Shown one piece after another: positions 8,809 through 16,558 of a stretch of 64,000 nucleotides of DNA (positions are counted from its first letter, which is position 1; each line of letters begins with the position of its first letter). Source of the stretch: Streptomyces liliifuscus (GTDB taxonomy: Bacteria; Actinomycetota; Actinomycetes; Streptomycetales; Streptomycetaceae); the NCBI RefSeq assembly GCF_016598615.1, contig NZ_CP066831.1, positions 10,416,001 through 10,480,000 on the forward strand, read 5' to 3'. The notes under the pieces were generated by a model that saw only the letters and a program-made list of their open reading frames with translations, did not search any database and had not been told where the DNA came from. A program made the translations under genes and the position numbers.

Positions 8809-8833
8809 GTGTACGACCCGGTTCTTCGGGTAG
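8809..8833 (+). promoter_or_regulatory. SigB-type promoter candidate before MarR gene
   Basis: GTGT (8809-8812), a 15-nt spacer and GGGTAG (8828-8833) fit the Streptomyces SigB pattern GNNT-N14-16-GGGTAC/T except for the last base. The start point would be about 45 nt before the GTG at 8885. It suggests that the stress-sigma regulon extends to this regulator. Confidence 0.4.
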
Positions 8834-8884
8834 GGCCGACCTACATGACAGCTGCCCTGTCCGCAGTTCACTGAGAGAGCGCTT

Positions 8885-9409
8885 GTGGAGACCGACCGGC
8901 CCACGGGCCGCGACCAGGACCCCGGCAACGAGCCGGACACGCTTGCCCGCCACGTCGTCGACACGGTGGAGAGTCTGGTGACGCTCTGGTTCGCGGCGGC
9001 CGAGGACGTCGTCCCCCAGCTGTCCGCGCGTCAGCTGTTCGCCCTGCAGACGGTCCGCCGCCGGCCCGAGCTCAATCTCACAGCTCTGGCCGAGCACTTG
9101 GAGATAGGACTGCCCACCGCCAGCCGATTGTGCGGCCGGCTCGTGTCCGCCGGGCTGCTGCAACGGACCGTCCAGCCCCACAACCGACGTGAGGTGAGGT
9201 TGGTGGTCACCGCCGACGGACGACGGTTCCTCGCGGACGTCACCGAGCGGCGATCCCTGTGTCTGGCCACCGTGTTCCGGGCGATGACACCCGGCGAACG
9301 TGCTTCCCTGCAACGGGGACTGGGCGCCTTCGAGCAGGCCCACGCCCGCACACGGCCGCGACCGCGGGGCGACACGCAGGGCGGGGGAGAAGCGGTGACC
9401 GGCGGCTGA
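8885..9409 (+). CDS. MarR family transcriptional regulator
   Basis: A 174-residue winged-helix regulator. The DNA-binding part is seen at LNLTALAEHLEIGLPTASRL followed by CGRLVSAGLLQRTVQPHNRREVRLVVT, and helices on either side provide the dimer interface. No Cys-based sensing motif or ligand pocket can be named. It resembles the regulator at 15467 (both have SRLC.RL and RRE.RL..T), and the two stand on the plus strand on either side of the minus-strand stressosome block, suggesting an old duplication. The start is GTG 8885, preceded by a GAGAGAG ribosome site. It converges with the phosphatase gene, only six nt away. Confidence 0.85.
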   Translation: METDRPTGRDQDPGNEPDTLARHVVDTVESLVTLWFAAAEDVVPQLSARQLFALQTVRRRPELNLTALAEHLEIGLPTASRLCGRLVSAGLLQRTVQPHNRREVRLVVTADGRRFLADVTERRSLCLATVFRAMTPGERASLQRGLGAFEQAHARTRPRPRGDTQGGGEAVTGG

Positions 9410-9415
9410 AGCCCG

Positions 9416-11179
9416 TCAGACGGGCAGTCCGATGGGGGAGGGCCGTGCCGTCTCCGCCTCCCGGCTCGGGAGGTGGCAGAGCAGCAGACACACGTCGTCG
9501 TCCCGCTCGGAGTCGCTCAGCAACGGATGCAGGAGACGGTCGGCCGAACCGTCCAGATCCGTGTCGAGATCCTGGGACCGGAAGGCCCCGAGCGACGCGG
9601 CGAGACGCTCGATGCCCGGGTCTATGCCCTGGGCGCGGCGCTCGACCAGCCCGTCCGTGTAGAGGGCCAGCGTCGAACCGGGGGTGAGGGGCACGGTGTG
9701 GTCGCCGATCTCCTGCCGCAGCGGGATGCCGAGCATGGCACCGGGCTTCGCGTCGAGCGTGTGCACCTGTCCGTCGGGGGTGCGCAGCACCGGCGGAGGG
9801 TGGCCCGCCGCGGCCCAGGTGAGCATCGGATCGTCGGGGTGGAAGCGGGCGATGACGGCCGTCGCGTACAGATCGGGCTGCAGGTGGTGGAGGAGGATGT
9901 GCAACCGGGTGAGGAGCTGGCCGGGGGTGCCTCCGTCGACGGCGTACGCGCGCAGCGCGGTGCGCAGTTGGCTCATCATGACGGCGGCGTGCAGTCCGTG
10001 CCCCGTCACGTCGCCGATGACGGTGATCAGGCTGCCGTCGGGCTGGCGGAAGGCGTCGTACCAGTCCCCGCCGATGTTCAGACCGTGGGTGGCCGGCAGA
10101 TAGCGGGCCGCCAGGCGCAGTTCCGGAGTGGTGGGCAGGTCCGTGAGCAGGGCCCGCTGGAGAGTCTCGGCGATGTCGCGGTTGTGTTCGAAGCGCCGGG
10201 CGTTGTCGATGGCGATGCTCGCGCGGCGCGTGAGTTCGATCAGCATGACCGCGTCGTCGGCGTCCCAGCGGTCGCCGGGCGGCGTGAGGATCAGCACCCC
10301 CAGAGGTGCCCGCCGCGTCGGCAGCGGAACGCACAGCAGGGGCGTCGCGGGATGCAACGCCGAGGGCGGCTGATCGTCGACGCCGGGCAGGCCGCCCGGA
10401 TGGTCGGCGGCGTACTGAGGGCGCCCGCTGCGGGCCGCGACCACGGCGGCGGCCGGGCGCGGACTCTGCCGCAGCTCGTCCTCCTCGCCCTCGAACAGCC
10501 ACACATCGACACTGCGGGCGTACTCCGGCACCAGGAGACTGGGCAGGCGGCGCACGATCTCGTCGTGGTTGAGCGAAGCCGTGAGTACGGCGCTGGCGTC
10601 GGCCAGGAACGTCAGCCTGCGGCGGGCGCTCTCCGCCTCCGTACGCGCCTTCCGTTCGGCGGCGAAGAGTTCGCGCTGGGCCCGGCCCGCCGCGTCCAGT
10701 TCGGCGTGCAGCGCCAGCACTCCCTGGTTGGTCTGGTGGAGCTCCTCCCGGTGGAAGTCCACCAGTCCTTCCTGTTCGCCGAGCTTCTCCAGCACCAGGG
10801 CCGTGTCCTCGTCGGCGCCCAACAGCGCCTCGGCCAGGACCGCGGCGTCGTCCGCCACGGGGCCGACGTCGGAGAGGTCCGCGCCCTCCGGGCACGTGAC
10901 CGTCATGTGCCACGGCGGCTGTCCGTCGGCGCCGGCGTCGTCGCACGAGGTCACGACGGCTCGCAGGAGACCGTCCTCGGGCGGCAGCGAGGGCGTCTCT
11001 TCGAGGCAGAGCCGCCATGTGCCGCCCTTCGTGAGGCACTGCCGAAGATGCGCGCTGAGCGCGGTGGTCAGCCGGGTCCGCTCCAGAGCGGGCACCCCGT
11101 ACGCGGCCGTCAGGCGTGCCGTGTCGATACGGGCCCGTGCGGCGTCGGTGACCGAGGTGATGTGCCAGGTACGCATCAT
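9416..11179 (-). CDS. GAF-SpoIIE type serine phosphatase, last gene of stressosome operon
   Basis: A 587-residue protein. The N-terminal 100 residues resemble a degenerate ATPase or effector domain (RLTTALSAHLRQCL), followed by a coiled-coil stretch (about 150-200), a GAF sensor, and a complete PP2C/SpoIIE phosphatase with metal-binding motifs GGDWYDAF, GDVTGHG, LYTDGLVERR and a final DDD. Such phosphatases remove phosphate from STAS-domain antagonists, releasing sigma factors from RsbW-like kinases. I chose the ATG at 11179 because it overlaps the stop of the upstream gene by four nt (ATGA), showing translational coupling; the frame extended to 11380 would run far into that gene. It is the distal gene of rsbR-rsbS-rsbT-phosphatase-phosphatase. 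Confidence 0.85.
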   Translation of the reverse strand: MMRTWHITSVTDAARARIDTARLTAAYGVPALERTRLTTALSAHLRQCLTKGGTWRLCLEETPSLPPEDGLLRAVVTSCDDAGADGQPPWHMTVTCPEGADLSDVGPVADDAAVLAEALLGADEDTALVLEKLGEQEGLVDFHREELHQTNQGVLALHAELDAAGRAQRELFAAERKARTEAESARRRLTFLADASAVLTASLNHDEIVRRLPSLLVPEYARSVDVWLFEGEEDELRQSPRPAAAVVAARSGRPQYAADHPGGLPGVDDQPPSALHPATPLLCVPLPTRRAPLGVLILTPPGDRWDADDAVMLIELTRRASIAIDNARRFEHNRDIAETLQRALLTDLPTTPELRLAARYLPATHGLNIGGDWYDAFRQPDGSLITVIGDVTGHGLHAAVMMSQLRTALRAYAVDGGTPGQLLTRLHILLHHLQPDLYATAVIARFHPDDPMLTWAAAGHPPPVLRTPDGQVHTLDAKPGAMLGIPLRQEIGDHTVPLTPGSTLALYTDGLVERRAQGIDPGIERLAASLGAFRSQDLDTDLDGSADRLLHPLLSDSERDDDVCLLLCHLPSREAETARPSPIGLPV

Positions 11180-12252
11180 GGTGTGCCGTCCGGCGGAACG
11201 GGGCTCAGTACGGCGACGGCGGTGTCGTCCCGTACCGGCCGGGCGGAGCTGCTCGCGTCGCGCACCGTCACGGAGGCGATCACAGCCGGGTCGAAGGACG
11301 CGAGGCAGGCGTCCGCGGGCGGGGTCCAGCGGCTGGGCAGCCCGTCGCTGTGCAGGACGAGCAGACAGTCCGCTCCCCACGTCGCCCGGTGCTCGGGGAT
11401 CGTCGTGGGCCGATGGGCTCCGACTATGCCGGGACGGGACAGCAGGGGCCGCCAGCCCTCACCCGTACGCAGCCGGGCACCGATGTTCCCGATCCCGGAG
11501 AAGGTCAGCTGCCCCGTCTCGGTGTCGAGTTGGGCGACGGCGACCGCGGCACCCCTGGTGGGGCGCAGTTCCGCGTCCAGGTACCGGAGCACTTCGGCAG
11601 GCGGCAGATGGCCCGAGCGGCGCAGTGCCTCAACTGCCGCCGACGAGGCCTGAGCCGCGTCGGGGCCGTGGCCCAGTCCGTCGGCCAGCATCAGGGTCGT
11701 ACGGTGGCCCGACCGGACCCACGCCCAGGCGTCACCGGAGAACTCCCCGCCGGCGAAGGGGATGTTGACCCCTCCCGCCCGAACCGTGGCGGCGGCCGGT
11801 GCGGGCGGGGTCGCGTGACTGCGACCGCGGGCGGCGGTACCGATCCGCGCCAGCGCTACCGTGCCCCGCCCCGGTGCGCTGTGCAGGTCGAAGTCGTCGG
11901 CGATGCGTCGGCAGGCGCCGAGGCCGGCGCCGAGGGTGGACGCCGTGGAGAAACCGTCGCGCAGGGCGGCCGGGACATCGGCCATGCCGGGGCCGTGGTC
12001 GATCGCGGCGATCTGCACCACGGAGGCCGCCGCCTGCCCGGCCGGCAGCACGGGAGGGGGCACGGTCTCTATGAGCAGCTGGCCTCCCTTGGCGTGCTTG
12101 AGCAGGTTGGTGGCGAGTTCGGTGGCCACGAGCGCGGCCGCTGCGGTGCGGTTCCCGTCGAGCCCGGCCAGGGCGGCGGCGCCCTCCGCCGCGACCCTGG
12201 CGTCGCGCACGCGTGTCGAGTCGTGGACCGGGACGTCCCAGACGCGGGGCAT
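11176..12252 (-). CDS. ATPase-SpoIIE phosphatase fusion (RsbX-like)
   Basis: A 358-residue protein with two domains. The N-terminal RsbT/RsbW-type ATPase has the N-box in LVATELATNLLKHA and the G1 box in AIDHGPGMADV. The C-terminal PP2C-like phosphatase shows SGDAWAW, LADGLGHGPDA, HSDGLPSRW and DDTAVAVL, keeping the metal aspartates. In Bacillus, RsbX dephosphorylates stressosome proteins and resets the complex; gene order (directly after rsbT) supports that role here. The start MPRVWDVPV at 12252 shares one base with the rsbT stop (TGATG), so the genes are coupled; a four-nt overlap links it to the next phosphatase. The fusion of kinase-like and phosphatase domains in one chain is common in Streptomyces but absent from classical RsbX. 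Confidence 0.85.
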   Translation of the reverse strand: MPRVWDVPVHDSTRVRDARVAAEGAAALAGLDGNRTAAAALVATELATNLLKHAKGGQLLIETVPPPVLPAGQAAASVVQIAAIDHGPGMADVPAALRDGFSTASTLGAGLGACRRIADDFDLHSAPGRGTVALARIGTAARGRSHATPPAPAAATVRAGGVNIPFAGGEFSGDAWAWVRSGHRTTLMLADGLGHGPDAAQASSAAVEALRRSGHLPPAEVLRYLDAELRPTRGAAVAVAQLDTETGQLTFSGIGNIGARLRTGEGWRPLLSRPGIVGAHRPTTIPEHRATWGADCLLVLHSDGLPSRWTPPADACLASFDPAVIASVTVRDASSSARPVRDDTAVAVLSPVPPDGTP

Positions 12253-12692
12253 CAGGTCTCCTCCCGTTGCCGCGGCGGACGGACGGTCCACGAGGTCACC
12301 GTGACCGTGGTGCCGTTCCCGGGGCTGCTGTCGACCGAGAACTCGTGGACCAGCCGCCGGGCACCGCCCAGCCCCATTCCGAGACCGTCCCCCGAGGTGT
12401 AGCCGTCGCTCAGCGCCCGCTCCAGGTCCGCGATGCCCGGGCCCTCGTCGATGAACGCCAGCCGCAGCCCCGGCGCGTGACCGTTCTTCAGGACCGTGGC
12501 CTCCACCTCACCGCCCCCGCCGTGCACCAGTGTGTTGCGGGCCAGTTCGCTCGCCGCGGTCACCAGCTTGGTCTGCTCCACCAGACCGAAGCCCAGCTGA
12601 GCGGCCGTCTGCCGCACATGCTGCCGTACCCACACCAGATCCATGTCCGAGTGGATCGGCAGGCGGGCGTCGACACAGCCGGCTGTCTGCAT
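12252..12692 (-). CDS. rsbT: Stressosome switch kinase RsbT
   Basis: A 146-residue GHKL ATPase/serine-threonine kinase. Visible boxes are the N-box TAASELARNTLVHGGGG, the G1 box FIDEGPGIADLERAL and the G2 lid GLGMGLGGARRLV, followed by the terminal strand GNGTTVTVTSW. RsbT is held by RsbR/RsbS; on stress it phosphorylates them, leaves the stressosome and activates a downstream phosphatase. Starting at MQTAGCVDARL (ATG 12692), it shares one base with the preceding rsbS stop (TGATG). Immediate neighbours RsbS and RsbR identify it as RsbT rather than RsbW. The same frame extends much further upstream, but only as a shadow of rsbS. Confidence 0.9.
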   Translation of the reverse strand: MQTAGCVDARLPIHSDMDLVWVRQHVRQTAAQLGFGLVEQTKLVTAASELARNTLVHGGGGEVEATVLKNGHAPGLRLAFIDEGPGIADLERALSDGYTSGDGLGMGLGGARRLVHEFSVDSSPGNGTTVTVTSWTVRPPRQREET

Positions 12693-13111
12693 CACGGACT
12701 CTCCCGCCGTGTGCCGCGGGGACGGTACGGAGATGTCTCCCCGGCGAGGAGGCCCAGGGCGTCCTCCGTGGTGAGCGCGGTGCGCAGACCCGGCAGCGTC
12801 AGACCCAGCTCCACCAACGTGATCGCGACCGCCGGCCGCATGCCGGCCACCACGGTCTGCGCGGCGAGGAGTCCAGCCTTGGCCGCGATCTCGGCCAGCA
12901 CACGCCCCAGGAACGAGTCGACCATCTCGACCCCCGAGAGGTCGATGACCACACCGGTGGTCGAGCTGCTCGCGATGGTCTCGCTGATGTCCTGCTGGAG
13001 CCGTTCGGCCGTACTGTCGTGCAGATCGCCCTGGAGGGTCACGAGCAGGACGTCGCCGAGCCTGAGCACCGGGACGGACCCCCACGGAGGTCCGGCGTGC
13101 GCTTCGGTCAC
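12692..13111 (-). CDS. rsbS: Stressosome scaffold RsbS (single STAS domain)
   Basis: A 139-residue STAS protein. After a short leader, VPVLRLGDVLLVTLQGDL begins the domain. The motif DLSGVEMVDSFLGRVL includes Ser66, equivalent to the serine in RsbS that RsbT phosphorylates. RsbS and RsbR co-assemble into the icosahedral stressosome core that sequesters RsbT. The GTG start at 13111 overlaps the rsbR stop by four nt (GTGA). The C-terminal 15 residues (SPYRPRGTRRESP) extend past the usual STAS end and have no obvious function. Confidence 0.9.
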   Translation of the reverse strand: MTEAHAGPPWGSVPVLRLGDVLLVTLQGDLHDSTAERLQQDISETIASSSTTGVVIDLSGVEMVDSFLGRVLAEIAAKAGLLAAQTVVAGMRPAVAITLVELGLTLPGLRTALTTEDALGLLAGETSPYRPRGTRRESP

Positions 13112-14007
13112 CGCGCGACCGCCCCACGGGGCTTCGGGTCCACGATGCCGGAGCCCTGCTGGTCGAGCGCGTACGCCAGGGCGTCGGCGAGGCTGGCGCG
13201 GGTGACCACCGTGCCCAGGTCGAGGCCGAGGTGGACGATGGTCTGCGCGATGGCCGGCCGGATGCCGGAGACGATGCACTCCGCTCCCATCAGCCGCGCG
13301 GCCGCGACCGTCTTCATCAGATGCTGCGCCACGAGGGAGTCGACGGTCGGCACACCGGTGATGTCCAGGATCGCGAAGCGCGCGTGCTGGTCGACGACCG
13401 ATTCCAGGAGCGTCTCCATCACCACCTGGCTGCGCGCGCTGTCGAGCGTGCCGATCAGCGGTACGGCGACGATGCCGTCCCAGAGCTTGATCACGGGCGT
13501 GGCCGTCTCCAGCAGTTCCATCCGCTGCCGGTCGATGAGCGCCCGGCCCTCGTTCAGCGCCGACTCCATGACGACCAGCCGCAGCGTGCCCATCAGCACG
13601 GTCACCGCGGTCGCGCACTCCCGTACGTGCTCGGCGGACGCCTGGGACAGGTCGGCCACCAGGAGGTCCACGACGGGTGGTCGCAGGGCGTCCACCTCGT
13701 TCGACACCTGGGCCGAGCCGGCACCGGCGCGTGACCTGGCCGCCGCCGTGCGCGTCAACTGCTCGCGCACCACGGTGAAACCGTCCGCCTCGGCGTCCTC
13801 GACGCGGCCGGCCGCGGCCACCGCGGCCAGTGCCTCGACCACGGCCTTGCCCGCCTCCACCGCTTCGTCCCTGGACACGGTGAAGACCGTACGGAACAAG
13901 GGGGTGTCGGCCCACCGTTGGGCGATCTGCTCGCGGCGGCGCCGCAGGAAGTCCCCGACCTCCCGCGCGGGCGATCCGTGCTGTCCTGCCGTTTCGTGCT
14001 CCGGCAC
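13108..14007 (-). CDS. rsbR: Stressosome sensor RsbR (N-terminal globin-like domain plus STAS)
   Basis: A 299-residue protein with a helical N-terminal sensor (about 1-150, RsbR N-domain type, starting VGDFLRRRREQIAQRW) and a C-terminal STAS domain. The linker ETATPVIKLWDGIVAVPLIGT carries threonines at about 168/170, matching the linker site that RsbT phosphorylates in RsbRA, and DITGVPTVDSLVA at about 214-226 carries the second STAS site. I prefer GTG 14007 because AGGAG lies eight nt before it; the GTG at 14016 directly abuts that Shine-Dalgarno sequence. It is the first gene of the coupled operon. What it senses cannot be read: no haem, FMN or Cys motif was identified. Confidence 0.88.
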   Translation of the reverse strand: MPEHETAGQHGSPAREVGDFLRRRREQIAQRWADTPLFRTVFTVSRDEAVEAGKAVVEALAAVAAAGRVEDAEADGFTVVREQLTRTAAARSRAGAGSAQVSNEVDALRPPVVDLLVADLSQASAEHVRECATAVTVLMGTLRLVVMESALNEGRALIDRQRMELLETATPVIKLWDGIVAVPLIGTLDSARSQVVMETLLESVVDQHARFAILDITGVPTVDSLVAQHLMKTVAAARLMGAECIVSGIRPAIAQTIVHLGLDLGTVVTRASLADALAYALDQQGSGIVDPKPRGAVAR

Positions 14008-14142
14008 CTGTTCCACTCCTCACATGCGTCGAATCGCTCCGAACTTGCCGAAGGCAACGAGAAAGCGATGTAAAGCTTGCCGGATGACAACTGTAGCCGC
14101 GGCGCCGTCCGGCACGACACCTCCTACCCTGTGGGCGCCCGC

Positions 14143-15315
14143 CTAGGGCGCCGGCTGCTTTCCGTGCCAGTCGAGACAGACCACCAACGCGTCGTCGTCC
14201 GGCTCGGATTCGCCGCGATGGCCCGTCAGTTCCCGCAGGACCGCCCCGGGCACCTCGGGGGCCGGCACCAGGCTCGTGGAGGTGACGGCCCGGGCCAGCG
14301 CCCGGTCGCCGTACCGCTCGCCGCCCGGTGCCGCGACCGCGTGGACCCCGTCGCTGACGAGGACGAGCCGGTCGCCGGGCTCGACGGTGAACTCCTGCGC
14401 CACATAGTCCGTTTCCTCGAACATGCCCAGCGGGAGCTGTTCCTCCATGTCCACGGTCGTGACGGACCTGTCGCGCAGGCGCAGCATCCGGGGTGAGCCC
14501 GCGTCGACGACCCGCAGGCGTCCGGTGGACAGTTCGAGGTCCAGCAGCAGCACGGACAGATGCGCGGCGCCGCGGTAGTGGGCGTACACCGCCTGGTCGG
14601 CGAGGGAAGCCTGGTCCGCGATGGGGATGCCCGCCCGCCGGGCGTTGCGCAGCGCGTTGATGCCGAGGCTGGTCAGCAGCGAGGCGTCGATGCCCTCGCC
14701 CATGCCGTTGGTGATGTAGAGCGTCAGCCGGTCGGCGGTGACGCACCAGTCGAAGTTGTCGCCGAACACGGCGTAAGCGGGCTCCAGTTGGGCGCCGAGG
14801 GTGAACTCGGGCCGGGCGCAGGCACGCGCGGGCAGCAGCTGCCACTGCATCTCCGCCGCCAGGGTTAGCCGGTCCCTGCGCCGCGCCAGCAGATAAAGGT
14901 CGGTGTCGCGATCGGCGACGACCACCTCGTGGCCCAGGACCTCGGCCACCTCGGCCAGTTCGGTCCGGCACTTCCCGGCCGCCTCGGCCGAGGGGAGGAT
15001 GACGGACAGCACTCCGAGCCGGTCGCCGCGCACGGTGACCGGCAGATGAAGACGCACACTTCCACCGCCCTGGTGCTCCGTGTACGGTTCCTGCGCCCCG
15101 AAGGCCCTGCCCGCCGGGCTGTCGTGCACCGGCAGCGGGTCCACGGCGTGCTGTGCCGCGGACACGGGCTGCAGCAGGGTCAGTCCGTAGTCGGCGAGGA
15201 ACAGTTCGGCGTCCTGCGCCCCGTACTGGTTGCACAGCACAGCGCGGACCGCGTCCAGCAGCTGGTGCGGTGCCGCGGAGCGCAGTGCGCGCTCGGCTGC
15301 CACGAATCTGTTCAC
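14143..15315 (-). CDS. GAF-SpoIIE family phosphatase with altered metal motif
   Basis: About 390 residues from a GTG at 15315; the start is uncertain because no clear ribosome site was seen. The N-terminal half is GAF-like (RALRSAAPHQLLDAVRAVL to about residue 160). The C-terminal half is a SpoIIE/PP2C domain, recognisable from FGDNFDWCV, LTLYITNGMGEG, VLVSDGVHAV and DDDALVVCL. The usual GDVxGHG motif reads TNGMGEG: Asn replaces the metal-binding Asp and Glu replaces His. The enzyme may therefore be weak or non-catalytic, or use another metal arrangement. It lies 135 nt upstream of rsbR on the same strand and probably acts in the same pathway as a STAS-protein phosphatase or ligand-sensing decoy. 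Confidence 0.8.
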   Translation of the reverse strand: MNRFVAAERALRSAAPHQLLDAVRAVLCNQYGAQDAELFLADYGLTLLQPVSAAQHAVDPLPVHDSPAGRAFGAQEPYTEHQGGGSVRLHLPVTVRGDRLGVLSVILPSAEAAGKCRTELAEVAEVLGHEVVVADRDTDLYLLARRRDRLTLAAEMQWQLLPARACARPEFTLGAQLEPAYAVFGDNFDWCVTADRLTLYITNGMGEGIDASLLTSLGINALRNARRAGIPIADQASLADQAVYAHYRGAAHLSVLLLDLELSTGRLRVVDAGSPRMLRLRDRSVTTVDMEEQLPLGMFEETDYVAQEFTVEPGDRLVLVSDGVHAVAAPGGERYGDRALARAVTSTSLVPAPEVPGAVLRELTGHRGESEPDDDALVVCLDWHGKQPAP

Positions 15316-15466
15316 GATGGTGGATATGCCATTCTCTCCGCGTCGGCGTCGGGTCCGTTTCGTCGGGTGCACGACGCCGACGGTCTGTTGTGTGGGTCGG
15401 TGATCGGGGGCCGGTCGCCCGAGGTGGCGGGCTGACAGCGTTCGGGAAGCCTGGGAGAGTGTCACC

Positions 15467-15943
15467 GTGACTTCCTCCTACGCGCGCCCGCGGCCCCAGG
15501 AGGTGGCGCGTGTGACCTCAGAGGCGGCGGAGCTGCTGGAAGTCCTGTGGGGGCGTGCCTCGACGGCTCCGGTATCGGCGTCCCAGCTGCGTGTGCTGTT
15601 CATCCTGGAACACCACGAGGGCATCAATCTGCGCACGCTCGCCGACGCCCTGGGTTCCTCGCCCCCCTCGACCAGCCGGCTCTGCGACCGCCTCCAGGCC
15701 GTGGGGTTCGTCGAGCGCAGACCCGGTGCCACCAGCCGCCGTGAACTGCGGCTGTACCTCAGCCGCCGCGGGCGTGCCTTCCTGGTCGATCTGCGCTCCC
15801 GCCGCGAGCGTGCTCTGCAGTCCGTGTTGGAGCACATGCCGGCCGCGCAACGGACCGCACTGCTGGAGGGCCTGGTCGCGTTCTGTGCCGCCGCGGCGCA
15901 GGAGATCCACGAGGACGACGTCACGGACGCCAGGACGGCCTGA
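15467..15943 (+). CDS. MarR family transcriptional regulator
   Basis: A 158-residue winged-helix protein starting at GTG 15467 with GGGAG upstream. The recognition region is LRTLADALGSSPPSTSRLCD followed by RLQAVGFVERRPGATSRRELRLYLS, and flanking helices complete the MarR fold. It is a paralogue of the regulator at 8885. It is divergent from the phosphatase at 14143-15315 (151 nt apart), so it may control the stressosome block from the other side. No ligand-binding residues can be assigned. Confidence 0.85.
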   Translation: MTSSYARPRPQEVARVTSEAAELLEVLWGRASTAPVSASQLRVLFILEHHEGINLRTLADALGSSPPSTSRLCDRLQAVGFVERRPGATSRRELRLYLSRRGRAFLVDLRSRRERALQSVLEHMPAAQRTALLEGLVAFCAAAAQEIHEDDVTDARTA

Positions 15944-16066
15944 CCGCCTGGCGGCACCGGGACCCGTGTGCCCGTGCACGTAAGCCGCTCCGCGTGATTG
16001 TTCGTTGTCATCCACCGCCCCATCCCGGACCCCCTCCCCACGCCGCCGTACCGCTCGCGCTCCCGT

Positions 16067-16450
16067 TCAGAGCTCGGGCTCGTCCCGCGGCTTGTCCACG
16101 AGAGCGAGTGCTTCGTCGACGGTGTCCGACACCGGCACGGTGATGCTGACCCCGGTGAGGTCCAGGATCCGCCGCACGGCCGGCGGCGGACCGATGATGT
16201 GCACGCTCCCCGCGGACTCCCTGGTCTGCTGGTACGCCCTGATGATGATGTTCATGCCGGACGAGTCCATGAAGGGAACGGCCGAGAGATCGAGCAGGAA
16301 GTGCCGACGGCCGTGCTGGAACTGGTTCGCCAGATGATGCTGCAGCCCAGTCGCGGTGTCGATGTCCAGATGGCCCTCGACCGTGAGCAGGGCGACGCCC
16401 TCGCGAGGCAGTGCTACCTCGACGGACAGCGGGTTCTGGGCGATGGACAC
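16067..16450 (-). CDS. STAS anti-sigma factor antagonist (RsbV/BldG type)
   Basis: A 127-residue single STAS domain. The phosphorylation motif LDLSAVPFMDSSGMNIII contains the Ser63-Ser64 pair; the second Ser is the residue phosphorylated in SpoIIAA. The unphosphorylated form binds an RsbW-like kinase and frees the sigma factor; the SpoIIE phosphatases encoded next to it would regenerate that form. A SigB-type promoter (16485-16509) lies just upstream, implying positive feedback from a SigB-family factor. It is a single-gene unit, followed by the large phosphatase gene on the same strand whose stop codon lies 108 nt upstream of it. Confidence 0.9.
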   Translation of the reverse strand: MSIAQNPLSVEVALPREGVALLTVEGHLDIDTATGLQHHLANQFQHGRRHFLLDLSAVPFMDSSGMNIIIRAYQQTRESAGSVHIIGPPPAVRRILDLTGVSITVPVSDTVDEALALVDKPRDEPEL

Positions 16451-16484
16451 AGGTACCTCCCGAAGAGTTGACGGCTTGGGCCGG

Positions 16485-16509
16485 TTACCCCCCTGTGCCG
16501 ATTCGATGC
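16485..16509 (-). promoter_or_regulatory. SigB-type promoter of STAS antagonist gene
   Basis: On the minus strand GCAT (16509-16506), a 15-nt spacer and GGGTAA (16490-16485) match GNNT-N15-GGGTA-. It lies about 35 nt before the STAS start codon. GGGTA is uncommon in the intergenic DNA here, so the match is notable. Confidence 0.45.
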
Positions 16510-16558
16510 CCTCGGCGGCCTGCCGCGCGACGTGATCAGACTCTCGTCGGTGCCGCGG

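Noticed and set aside
12692..15235. 847-codon minus-strand frame across rsbS, rsbR and the phosphatase
   Set aside because: Only the last 139 codons (rsbS) have domain character; the rest is an out-of-frame shadow of rsbR and the upstream gene.
15944..16066. Terminator between the MarR gene at 15467 and the STAS gene
   Set aside because: Only imperfect, short complementary stretches were found; no convincing hairpin.
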